Source of the DNA: Acidobacteriaceae bacterium
GTDB lineage: Bacteria > Acidobacteriota > Terriglobia > Terriglobales > Acidobacteriaceae
Reading direction: 5' to 3'
DNA length: 64,000 bases
Assembly (NCBI GenBank): GCA_025462885.1
Contig: JAOAPN010000015.1
Span: 107,857 to 171,856 of the forward strand
Under the pieces are notes generated by a model. The model ran no database searches, was not told where the DNA came from, and saw nothing but the letters and a program-made list of their open reading frames with translations. Numbering within the stretch: position 1 is the first letter of the stretch; every line of letters begins with the position of its first letter. Both the position numbers and the translations under genes were made by a program. This document shows positions 56,480 through 64,000 of this stretch, in pieces.

Positions 56480-58168
56480 ATGACATCGAAGCAAAGGCTT
56501 GAACTGACATGGATTGGCAAAGAGAACCGGCCACGGCTGGAGCCTCGCATACTGCTCGAAGACCCAGAGAAAAGCTATCACGCCAAGAAGCGTGTGACAG
56601 ACAACGACATCTTCGACAACCGCTTGATCTTCGGTGACAACCTGCTGGCGTTGAAGGCTCTGGAGCAAGAATTCGCAGGCAAAGTGAAATGCGTCTTTAT
56701 CGACCCGCCATACAACACTGGTTCAGCATTTGAGCACTACGATGACGGCGTTGAGCATTCAATTTGGTTATCCCTGATACGTGACAGGCTGGAGCTACTT
56801 CATCGACTGTTGTCGAAGGACGGCAGTCTTTGGATAACGATTGATGATAACGAGGCTCATTACTTGAAGGTTCTCTGCGATGAGGTATTTGGACGGGGAA
56901 ATTTTATCGCGAACATTGTTTGGCAGAAACGAACATCGCGAGAGAACCGAGCCGCGATCGGATCTTCGCATGACCACATTCTGATATACGCAAAAATGCC
57001 CGCGCCTGAATGGAAAGCCTTCCGTAACAAGTTGCCCGCGAATGATTCAGGCTTTGGCAATCCCGACAATGACCTGCGTGGTCCTTGGCGCTCGATCCCA
57101 TTTTCGGCACAAGGTTTTCGAGAGAACCAGATGTACAAGATTCTGACACCGACAGGCAAGAAGCTGGACCCGCCAAAGGGCCGTTGCTGGGGCGCAACCG
57201 AGCCGGAGTACAAGAAATATGAAGTCGAAGGGCGGGTGTATTTTCCCAAGGGCGGCGATGGTAGGCCACGGATCAAGCTATTTAGAGGCGAAGAGGAAGG
57301 ACTTGTTCCGATGACGTGGTGGTCTGCCGCAGACTGCGGAGACACCGAAGAATCGAAGAAAGAAATTCTGGCCTTGTATCCCGACCAAGAACCTTTCGGT
57401 ACGCCGAAGCCGGAGCGTCTGCTAAAGCAGATCATCACGATTGCAACAAAGGAGGGAGACCTCATACTTGACTCTTTTGCCGGCTCTGGCACCACCGGAG
57501 CGGTGGCCCAAAAGATGAAGCGTCGTTGGATCATGGTGGAGCTTGGAGAGCACGCCTACACGCATATCATCCCACGTCTAAACAAGGTAATCGACGGCAC
57601 AGATTTGGGCGGTGTGACAGAAGCGATGGGATGGAAAGGCGGCGGCGGATTCCGTTCCTTTCACCTCGCTCCGTCTTTGCTAGATAGAGATCGTTTCGGC
57701 AACCTCGTAATCAGCAAACAATACAACGCTGCCATGCTAGCGGAGGCTATGTGCAAGGTCATGGGATTTACCTATGCACCCAGCGAAGAACTCTATTGGC
57801 AGCAGGGCCGCTCTAATGAGAGCGATTTTCTGTACGTCACAACCCAGACACTCACCCGTGAGCAACTAGCGAAGCTAAGCGACGAGGTAGGTGGCAATCG
57901 CAGCTTGCTCATCTGCTGTGCAGCCTTTCGCGGGAAGGCCGATGTCTTCGCCAATCTGACAGTGAAAAAGATTCCCTCGGCGGTGTTGGCAAAGTGCGAG
58001 TGGGGACATGACGATTACAGCCTAAACGTTGCCAACCTGCCAAAGGCCGCGCCGCCCGTTGAAGTTGCTCCAGCAAACCCGGAGCAGGCGCTGACGCCTA
58101 AACAGGCTCGCCGTCGCGCCGCGCAACCGAGCTTGTTCGCGACTGATGGAAACGGAGGTGCAGAGTGA
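56480..58168 (+). CDS. mod: Adenine-specific DNA methyltransferase, beta class, type III Mod-like
   Basis: 562 aa. Motif order IV then I marks a beta-class amino-methyltransferase: KCVFIDPPYNTGSAFEHYDD (DPPY at residues 75-78), HRLLSKDGSLWITIDDNEAH, then the AdoMet motif LILDSFAGSGTTGAVAQK near residue 331. The N-terminal NRLIFGDNLLALKALEQEFA and general layout match type III Mod subunits, with a target-recognition stretch between the motifs (about 130-300). The C-terminal approximately 180 residues after motif I are long for the family. It precedes the Res subunit with a 4-nt overlap, forming a classic mod-res pair. Confidence 0.93.
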   Translation: MTSKQRLELTWIGKENRPRLEPRILLEDPEKSYHAKKRVTDNDIFDNRLIFGDNLLALKALEQEFAGKVKCVFIDPPYNTGSAFEHYDDGVEHSIWLSLIRDRLELLHRLLSKDGSLWITIDDNEAHYLKVLCDEVFGRGNFIANIVWQKRTSRENRAAIGSSHDHILIYAKMPAPEWKAFRNKLPANDSGFGNPDNDLRGPWRSIPFSAQGFRENQMYKILTPTGKKLDPPKGRCWGATEPEYKKYEVEGRVYFPKGGDGRPRIKLFRGEEEGLVPMTWWSAADCGDTEESKKEILALYPDQEPFGTPKPERLLKQIITIATKEGDLILDSFAGSGTTGAVAQKMKRRWIMVELGEHAYTHIIPRLNKVIDGTDLGGVTEAMGWKGGGGFRSFHLAPSLLDRDRFGNLVISKQYNAAMLAEAMCKVMGFTYAPSEELYWQQGRSNESDFLYVTTQTLTREQLAKLSDEVGGNRSLLICCAAFRGKADVFANLTVKKIPSAVLAKCEWGHDDYSLNVANLPKAAPPVEVAPANPEQALTPKQARRRAAQPSLFATDGNGGAE

Positions 58169-60870
58169 AGCAAGCCGGTAATGCTATCGCCAACCGCCTC
58201 AGTCTCCGCACTCCGCAACGAGAGTCGTTGGAAATTCTCGACCACATCTGCGAACTTCTCTCTCTAAGCAAAGACCAGGATCCAGTTCAGGCGCTCGCCA
58301 CGATTCGCTCGGAGTTTGCCAATGTCACCGACTTCGAGCGTGACTTTCCATCGCTGTGCTTCGCTCTGGCAACTGGCGTGGGCAAGACTCGCCTGATGGG
58401 TGCGTTCATCGCATACCTGTATCAGGCCGAAGGTATACGTCACTTCTTCGTCCTCGCTCCAAACCTGACGATCTACAACAAGCTCATCTCGGACTTCACA
58501 CCAGGTTCCCCCAAGTACGTCTTTCAAGGCCTGTCAGACTTCGTACTTCAGCCGCCAGAAATCATCACTGGCGACAACTACGAGAGCGGGCGAGGCGTTC
58601 GCTCCGAACGCCTAAGCCAACCCGCTATCCCCGGCCTCAAAGACCCGGATGCGGCTGTCCACATCAATATCTTCAACATCAGCAAGATCAACTCCGAGGT
58701 GCGCGGTGGCGCGGAGCCACGCATCAAGCGGCTACAAGAGTACATCGGCGAGAGCTATTTCGAGTATCTGTCTGAGTTGGACGACCTCGTTCTCTTAATG
58801 GACGAATCGCACCGCTATCGCGGCAAAGCCGGAATGCGGGCGATCAATGAACTCAAGCCGATCCTCGGCCTTGAGTTGACGGCCACACCCCGGACAGAAA
58901 CAGCCGGTGGAGCGGACTTCAAGAACGTCATTTACAGCTACCCGCTGTCCTCCGCGCTCAGGGATGGCTTTGTAAAAGAGCCAGCCGTCGCAACCCGTGA
59001 AAACTTCCGTGCAGAGAATTACGATGAGGCCGGACTTGAAAAACTAAAGCTGGAGGATGGGATTCGCATCCACGAACACACCAAGGTCCAGCTCGACATC
59101 TATGCTCGCGAAAACCTAAAGCCTCTGGTCAAACCGTTCATGCTTGTTGTGGCGAAGGACACCACCCACGCGAACGATCTGCAACGACGGATCGAGGCGG
59201 ACGACTTCTTTGGAGGCCGTTACAAGGGCCGGGTAATCACCGTCCACTCCAACCAAACGGGCGATGAGAAGGACGAGACGGTACAACAGCTTCTCTCCGT
59301 CGAAGACCCTGCGAACCCGACCGAGATCGTTATCCACGTCAACATGCTCAAGGAAGGCTGGGACGTGACGAACTTGTACACCATCGTCCCGCTTCGCACA
59401 GCCAACTCAAGAACGCTGGTCGAACAGTCCATCGGGCGCGGCTTACGCCTTCCGTATGGCAAGCGCACTGGCGTCCCGGATGTGGATCGCTTGACTATCG
59501 TCTCGCACGACCGATTCCAGGAGATCGTTGACCATGCCAACGATCCTAATTCGATCATCCGTACGGGAATCGTTATCGGACGGGACATTCCCGATACCCC
59601 GACGAAGGCCGTAACCATCGAGCCGCTCTTCATTACGCAATTGGGTTTGGGTATTGCACCGGCAGCTCCCGCACCGGGCAGTTCGCCGCAGCCCACTCCA
59701 ACGATCAGCGAGCCGGAACGCAAAACCGCCGAAGTGACCATGCAGGTCATCCGGCAGCAATTCGAGAGACTTGCACGGTCAGGCGATCTCAAGACGCCAG
59801 ATGTACAACAACGAATCACTGAGCGTGTGACAGAACTGATGCAGCCCGTCCAGGGCGAACTCCCATCCGTCTTTCAGCCGGTAGACGTGGCCTCTGTGGT
59901 CGAGCGTGTGACCAGCGCCATCACCGAGCGCACGATCGACATTCCGAAGATCATTGTGACGCCGAAGGGAGAAGTGACTGTCGGCTATCAAGACTTCGAC
60001 CTCGACTGCAACAGCTTTCGGCAGCCTCCGGCGGAGAAGGATCTACTCGTTCAACACTTGATGAACAATCAACGGTTCAAGATCGTCAGCGGAGACGGCG
60101 TGGTGCTGGAGAAGAACCTTGAGGACTACATCGTTCGTGGATTGATCGACAAGGACGACATCAACTACGACGAGCATTCGGAATTGCTCTACAAGCTCGC
60201 CGGACAGATGGTGCGGCATCTCCAGTCCTACCTCCAGACAAAGGAAGATGTACTGAACGTCTTGCAGTTCTACCAGACGCAGCTCGTCACGCTTATCCAT
60301 GCCCAGATGAACCAGCATTACGTCGAGAAGGCGACCGAGTACGAAGTCACAGTCTCAAAGGGCTTCCAGACCCTTACGAGCAGCATGGCCGCCATGCAAA
60401 CCGACCAAGCCATCCTCCCTTTCCGTGCGCCAGTAGAGGAGCGGCTGCTGATTCGCGGGATGCTCTTCGGTGGCTTCTCGAAGTGCCTCTATCCTGCCCA
60501 GAAGTTCGACTCAGACACGGAACGGCGCTTCGCTATCATCCTTGAGGACGAGCATTCCGTCCTTAAATGGCTCAAGCCCCCCAAAGATGTTCTGCGAATT
60601 TACTACTACCAGGAAGAGGTCTATCAGCCGGACTTTGTCGTCGAAACCGAAACCGACCGGTATCTTTGCGAACCAAAGCGGGCAAGCGAGATGACCGATG
60701 AAGTGGTACTGCTTAAAGCAAAGGCAGCAATTCTTTGGTGCCGACACGCGAGTACGGTCAGCGACAAACCTTGGCATTATGTTCTAATCCCGCATGATGC
60801 CATCGGGCACAGCGCCAGCTTTGCTGTCCTAATCCGCTTGTATCGGATGCACCCGCCCCTCTTGATCTAA
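58165..60870 (+). CDS. res: Type III restriction enzyme Res-like helicase-nuclease
   Basis: 901 aa from a GTG overlapping the mod stop (GTGA). SF2 motor: Walker A CFALATGVGKTRLMGAFIAY (residues 69-75), VLLMDESHRYRGKAGM (DESH instead of DEAH), LGLELTATPRTE, and HVNMLKEGWDVTNLYTIVPL followed by VEQSIGRGLRLPYGKRTGVP (motifs V and VI). At the C-terminus YYYQEEVYQPDFVVETETDR, then YLCEPKRASEM gives PD...ExK, the endonuclease motif of type III Res subunits, so cleavage activity is expected. A Pro-rich linker (GIAPAAPAPGSSPQPTP) separates motor and middle domain. It ends the five-gene operon. Confidence 0.93.
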   Translation: MKQAGNAIANRLSLRTPQRESLEILDHICELLSLSKDQDPVQALATIRSEFANVTDFERDFPSLCFALATGVGKTRLMGAFIAYLYQAEGIRHFFVLAPNLTIYNKLISDFTPGSPKYVFQGLSDFVLQPPEIITGDNYESGRGVRSERLSQPAIPGLKDPDAAVHINIFNISKINSEVRGGAEPRIKRLQEYIGESYFEYLSELDDLVLLMDESHRYRGKAGMRAINELKPILGLELTATPRTETAGGADFKNVIYSYPLSSALRDGFVKEPAVATRENFRAENYDEAGLEKLKLEDGIRIHEHTKVQLDIYARENLKPLVKPFMLVVAKDTTHANDLQRRIEADDFFGGRYKGRVITVHSNQTGDEKDETVQQLLSVEDPANPTEIVIHVNMLKEGWDVTNLYTIVPLRTANSRTLVEQSIGRGLRLPYGKRTGVPDVDRLTIVSHDRFQEIVDHANDPNSIIRTGIVIGRDIPDTPTKAVTIEPLFITQLGLGIAPAAPAPGSSPQPTPTISEPERKTAEVTMQVIRQQFERLARSGDLKTPDVQQRITERVTELMQPVQGELPSVFQPVDVASVVERVTSAITERTIDIPKIIVTPKGEVTVGYQDFDLDCNSFRQPPAEKDLLVQHLMNNQRFKIVSGDGVVLEKNLEDYIVRGLIDKDDINYDEHSELLYKLAGQMVRHLQSYLQTKEDVLNVLQFYQTQLVTLIHAQMNQHYVEKATEYEVTVSKGFQTLTSSMAAMQTDQAILPFRAPVEERLLIRGMLFGGFSKCLYPAQKFDSDTERRFAIILEDEHSVLKWLKPPKDVLRIYYYQEEVYQPDFVVETETDRYLCEPKRASEMTDEVVLLKAKAAILWCRHASTVSDKPWHYVLIPHDAIGHSASFAVLIRLYRMHPPLLI

Positions 60871-61029
60871 TTCCAAGACCATTTATGTGATCCATCTGAT
60901 CTACCCGCCGAGCAGAAATATTTTGCCTCGCTTGACACGATAGCCATCACCGGCCCTGTCAGTTGGTCCGGTCCAGAACCGGCTCCTGTCTGGCTAAGAT
61001 ACTTCTGAACAGCGTGAACGCAGCTAATC
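60871..61029. other. Convergent intergenic region
   Basis: 159 bp between res and the HD/GHKL gene, which converge here. It shows no ORF and no convincing terminator; the base composition changes to AT-rich toward the right. Confidence 0.5.
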
Positions 61030-63459
61030 CTAGCCAACTCTATTTATGCTCCTTACGAAAACCTCATTTTCTGACTTATTCAGTAAAATCTCTTTAAGTG
61101 TCTTCCAGTAATCCGGCGTCGTGCAACGAGAGATTCCTAAACAAATTGCATAAGCGAGCTCTTCCTCAAACTTAATCCATTTTTCGCTCATTATTATTTG
61201 TGTTCTTGACGAGTTCAAATCCAAGTCCATTGCGCCACAAATGTCGATAACTAAAAGCAGCGGCAACGGCCAGTCGAGTTTCACTTGATTCCTTTGAATG
61301 TTCCATGACTCAGGGAACATTGTCGACGGCACTTCTATTCCATGCAAGGAGAGTCTTGATTGCGACTTCGCAAGGTGAGATGATGAGTTAGATTGTTCAA
61401 TTTCTCCATCTTCATTGATCGTTATGGAAGTCGTGCTTAAGCTTATATGGTCGCCACTTAAGCTAATCGATTTTTTAAGATCATAACTTTTACCATCGAT
61501 GGTTACAGATTTTGTTGTCACGGCGATATCGGCTGTAGGCGAACCATGACGTTCCAGGACTGCCGCAACAACTGAGCCAACAAATCCATTTTCTGGGTCA
61601 TCAAACTCTACATTGAACTCTCGTATGTTTTCGTTCTCATCCCACGAATAGTTTTTCAAGGAAATAGCCTTCACTTCCTTGAAACTATCCTTATCTCTAA
61701 TCTTCTTATGAGACTTGCTTTCAATCAATATTTGAAATGGGGGGTTCGGCACTACGGTTTCAACCGACTTGATGAATTGATCTTCATTCATTCGATCCCA
61801 CGGATTATTCTGTTTTCGCAAGAACAGTTTGGTAGTGGTTCCGGGGATTTTTCTTTCGCCTGGCTTTATCCAAAAAATGCTTTCCTGCCCCTCGATAGTT
61901 AAATTGATTGGATCGCTCGAATCATGCGGGCCATAGACTTTTCTTGTATCCACAACAAGAGTATCGGCAACCATGAAGCAGGATAAGATGCCAATGCCAA
62001 ATCTGGATGTTGGCGTAAATTGAGATTTGGATTGTGACTTAAGATCGTAAAAATCTGCCGACTTGTAGAATGATGATCCAACCTTAGAGTAATAAGAATC
62101 AATAATATACTGATCCATGCCGATCCCGTTGTCAGTGATTTCAAGAATATCTTCGTCATTTTCCCGGGAATACTTAATCGTAATCTCGGGCTTGTATAGG
62201 TTCCCCCAGCTTGCTTCTAAAGCTTCCCTTAATAGGCACGCATCAATTGAATTTTGTAGCAGCTCTCGCAATGCCACTTCGGGATCACCATACAGCTTGG
62301 TTCCCATCAGCAAATCAATGACCTGATTTTTGCTGAGATTGAATTGTGTCGCCCTGTATAAAAACTCTGGCTTCCCATCGATAGTTTTTCTTGTTTCGAT
62401 CTTTGACCGGTCAACTTTGAACGGAACTTTAATAATCAACTTTCTGCTTATTCTTTGATTGAATTCATTCAAGGACGAAATGACATTGTTACATGCACTC
62501 AATTCCTGATCTATGACATCGCAGAAGCTGTGAATCGAAGCTTGAATTGCTGGATGGGCACATTTCGCATGAAACTGGATCGCGCTGCTGCTGATCGACC
62601 AGGCCTCAACTGCCCTATGCTTATTCCACTCCTGAATGGAGACCGGATGTCTTACGAAAAGATGCGAGAACAAGACAGAAGGGGTTCTTTTACCGTCGAA
62701 ATCAAGCAAGTCAGATAACCTTAAAAGTACGGCTACCATTGGCAAGCAAGCAGATACATCGGGGCCGCAAAGATAGTTTTGATCCATCTCCAAGACCTTT
62801 AATGGATCTTCACTATGGCTGAAACATATAGAAGCAAATTCAACCGTGAGATCAGTGTCTCTGTACTTGATTTTGCCCAGCCAGTCCTTTTTTATAATTT
62901 CTCTTGCACGCTCAGCGTGCGTACTGCGGATGTAGTCGGAGATTAAGTAGCTCTTTGCAAGATCGGCCCCGCTATTGTTGCCTTGGCTCACAAAGTTATC
63001 TATTCGAGATACCAGATCGGGCCTTGCAGAGCAGAATCTCCTAAATTTCAGGTGCTCGTTCTCCTCCGAATCAGTACAAAAGGTTGGCGAATCGTCCCAA
63101 TATTTTTTCCAGGCCTGAACCTCCATTTCTTCTGGGGCCATACCTATGTCGTGAAAGAATGCACTTAAAATAAGAAGCATTAGTTCAGGTATAGATAATT
63201 CCCCTATCTGGTCAGGGGGAAGGAGTTTTTCCATTAATGTTAAAACCCGAAACAGATGGTCTCCGTCATGGAGAGTAAATTCGCCCAGATGTTTCAGGAT
63301 TAATTTTGTTTTTTGAAACGCATAAAAGGTGGCTTCATCTACAAGCGCTAAAACTTGAAGTCCTGATGAATCACTCGCACATTTGCTCTTCAATGCTTGA
63401 TACAAATGGCTTTTCGGAAGCCTAGCTTGCGTTTCCGCTCGCCAATCGTCATAAGTCAT
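61030..63459 (-). CDS. HD-domain and HSP90/GHKL ATPase fusion protein
   Basis: 809 aa from the ATG at 63459, which has AAGAGGA upstream (the frame extends 8 codons further). The N-terminal third is an HD phosphohydrolase-like domain with His in HDGDHLFRVLTL (about residue 68), HD in FFHDIGM (103-104) and the distal Asp in LLRLSDLLDFDG. The middle is an HSP90-type ATPase: N box EVALRELLQNSIDACLLREA, G1 LEITDNGIGMDQYII and G2 SRFGIGILSCFMV, all intact. The C-terminal part is HSP90-middle-like. The gene is clearly AT-richer than its neighbours, with codons unlike the host, so it is foreign. HSP90-like proteins coupled to metal hydrolases sit in defence islands; the substrate (nucleotide or second messenger) is unknown. 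Confidence 0.8.
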   Translation of the reverse strand: MTYDDWRAETQARLPKSHLYQALKSKCASDSSGLQVLALVDEATFYAFQKTKLILKHLGEFTLHDGDHLFRVLTLMEKLLPPDQIGELSIPELMLLILSAFFHDIGMAPEEMEVQAWKKYWDDSPTFCTDSEENEHLKFRRFCSARPDLVSRIDNFVSQGNNSGADLAKSYLISDYIRSTHAERAREIIKKDWLGKIKYRDTDLTVEFASICFSHSEDPLKVLEMDQNYLCGPDVSACLPMVAVLLRLSDLLDFDGKRTPSVLFSHLFVRHPVSIQEWNKHRAVEAWSISSSAIQFHAKCAHPAIQASIHSFCDVIDQELSACNNVISSLNEFNQRISRKLIIKVPFKVDRSKIETRKTIDGKPEFLYRATQFNLSKNQVIDLLMGTKLYGDPEVALRELLQNSIDACLLREALEASWGNLYKPEITIKYSRENDEDILEITDNGIGMDQYIIDSYYSKVGSSFYKSADFYDLKSQSKSQFTPTSRFGIGILSCFMVADTLVVDTRKVYGPHDSSDPINLTIEGQESIFWIKPGERKIPGTTTKLFLRKQNNPWDRMNEDQFIKSVETVVPNPPFQILIESKSHKKIRDKDSFKEVKAISLKNYSWDENENIREFNVEFDDPENGFVGSVVAAVLERHGSPTADIAVTTKSVTIDGKSYDLKKSISLSGDHISLSTTSITINEDGEIEQSNSSSHLAKSQSRLSLHGIEVPSTMFPESWNIQRNQVKLDWPLPLLLVIDICGAMDLDLNSSRTQIIMSEKWIKFEEELAYAICLGISRCTTPDYWKTLKEILLNKSENEVFVRSINRVG

Positions 63460-63586
63460 ATCGTTCCTCTTATACCGCAGCACTGAAACACTTCGTGAGG
63501 TAACCGCTGCTCCGGTAGCGAAAAGCTCTTCTCAGTTTTGAAGTTGAGGCAGATCATGTCCGCGATCTGCATGAGAGCATGCTTCT

Positions 63587-64000
63587 TCAGTTCCCATTCG
63601 TGGAGACCCGGCCATACTCGCCAATTGTATAGTGGGCAGTGCGATCGCTCGCGGCGCAAACCCCAGGCGCGGCCGTCAGCGAAACGCGCGCGCCGCTTCT
63701 TGTTTGGCAATGAAATCCCGAAGAGCCTTCAGCGGCTATTTTCCCCGGTCCTACCAGCAACGCCCCTCCGACAAGAACAACCGCTAACGCAATTTCCCGC
63801 GCTACGCGCCCAGCAAGGAAACCAAGCCTGCTGAGGAGCGCCGCTCCTGGCGCGCGCAAGGCGATGGAAAAAGCTCCGTGCAGCTCCAGGTATTCGCTTC
63901 CTCCGGCCTGCGGCTGGCCTGAAGGCCACTTTTCCCACACCCTGCACTTGCCGCCCTCGATGGCGTGGGCCATGGCCAAGGCGTGTTTGGGAGCAAACAC
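63587..64000 (-). CDS. Possible partial gene at the window edge
   Basis: A minus-strand frame opens beyond the window (begins VFAPKHALAMAHAIEGGKCR at 64000) and ends at 63587. The first 50 residues (WEKWPSGQPQAGGSEYLELH) look protein-like, while the part after about 63830 becomes Ala/Gly/Val rich and then low in plausibility. An overlapping frame (63456-63710) reads CPLYNWRVWPGLHEWELKKH and could equally be coding. I recognise no family in either; a decayed or frameshifted gene is possible. The rest of 63484-64000 shows nothing else. Confidence 0.25.
   Translation of the reverse strand: MFAPKHALAMAHAIEGGKCRVWEKWPSGQPQAGGSEYLELHGAFSIALRAPGAALLSRLGFLAGRVAREIALAVVLVGGALLVGPGKIAAEGSSGFHCQTRSGARVSLTAAPGVCAASDRTAHYTIGEYGRVSTNGN

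Larger units (their letters stand above)
31421..64000. mobile_element. Integrative and conjugative element, right end not in the window
   Basis: The left boundary is the tRNA-Leu fragment. Contents in order: tyrosine integrase, excisionase-like gene, LysR regulator, a VirB/Trb secretion operon, relaxosome accessories, coupling protein, MOBF relaxase, then defence cargo and an HD/GHKL gene. No second tRNA-Leu copy or replication and partition genes are seen before the window ends. Confidence 0.85.

Noticed and set aside
49597..60870. DISARM, BREX or Wadjet assignment of the defence operon
   Set aside because: No DUF1998 (DrmB) or phospholipase D gene, no PglZ, BrxC or BrxL, and no JetABCD-like set; only the SNF2 helicase and a methyltransferase overlap with DISARM.
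63456..63710. 84-codon minus-strand ORF upstream of the HD/GHKL gene
   Set aside because: It overlaps another open frame, has no recognisable domain, and the two frames cannot be told apart by eye; recorded only as part of an uncertain edge feature.

Overview
The window looks like an Acidobacteriota chromosome (class Terriglobia; Edaphobacter, Granulicella or Terriglobus-like). This is an inference from three things: the high-GC housekeeping genes, a membrane-anchored HTH-plus-TPR regulator of a kind common in that group, and several interspersed intergenic repeats (CTCAGGATGACG motifs, a CCCAGGGC/GCCCTGGG palindrome, AAATACAGGGG boxes) that I associate with those genomes. It divides into a chromosomal part (1-31420) and an integrated conjugative element (31421 to beyond 64000).

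Chromosomal part. A minus-strand arginine block runs argR-argB-argD-argF-argG. It is divergent from a solo glutamate synthase large subunit, gltB, across a spacer with two ArgR-box-like palindromes. Next come a TetR regulator paired with a long-chain acyl-CoA ligase (a FadR-like arrangement), an NAPE-PLD-like metallo-hydrolase, a phosphofructokinase whose active-site signature predicts pyrophosphate use, an HTH-TPR membrane regulator and a small HTH protein. The vitamin B6 genes pdxT and pdxS follow, with an FMN-binding PPOX-family gene and a coupled 34-codon ORF between them. The rest is a glycosyltransferase, a thioesterase, a RecQ helicase with duplicated HRDC domains, a rhodanese, a 75-aa conserved-looking protein, a ribBA gene with an eroded cyclohydrolase half, a HAD phosphatase, an aminotransferase, a glyoxalase-II-like hydrolase, a secreted GH43-like protein and secG.

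Integrative and conjugative element. A 57-nt fragment of a tRNA-Leu(GAG) gene (anticodon arm to CCA) lies between secG and a tyrosine integrase and is read as one att site. The intact tRNA should lie beyond the right edge. The element carries an excisionase-like gene, a LysR regulator with matching 9-bp sites on both sides, a VirB/Trb type IV secretion operon (VirB2-B3-B4-B9-B10-lipoprotein-B5-B6-B8-B11), two small relaxosome-type genes with a possible oriT, a coupling protein and a 1043-aa MOBF relaxase-helicase.

Cargo. Downstream of the relaxase, behind a perfect 9-bp inverted repeat, is a tightly packed five-gene operon: SNF2 helicase, DUF2130 coiled-coil protein with a nuclease-like motif, zinc-hook AAA ATPase related to PrrC/RloC, beta-class adenine methyltransferase (type III Mod-like) and type III Res helicase-nuclease. 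I interpret it as an anti-phage system built on a type III restriction-modification core. A convergent AT-richer gene encodes an unusual fusion of an HD phosphohydrolase domain with an HSP90/GHKL-type ATPase. The operon and this fusion gene are the best candidates for something undescribed. The last 500 bp hold no gene I can identify with confidence.
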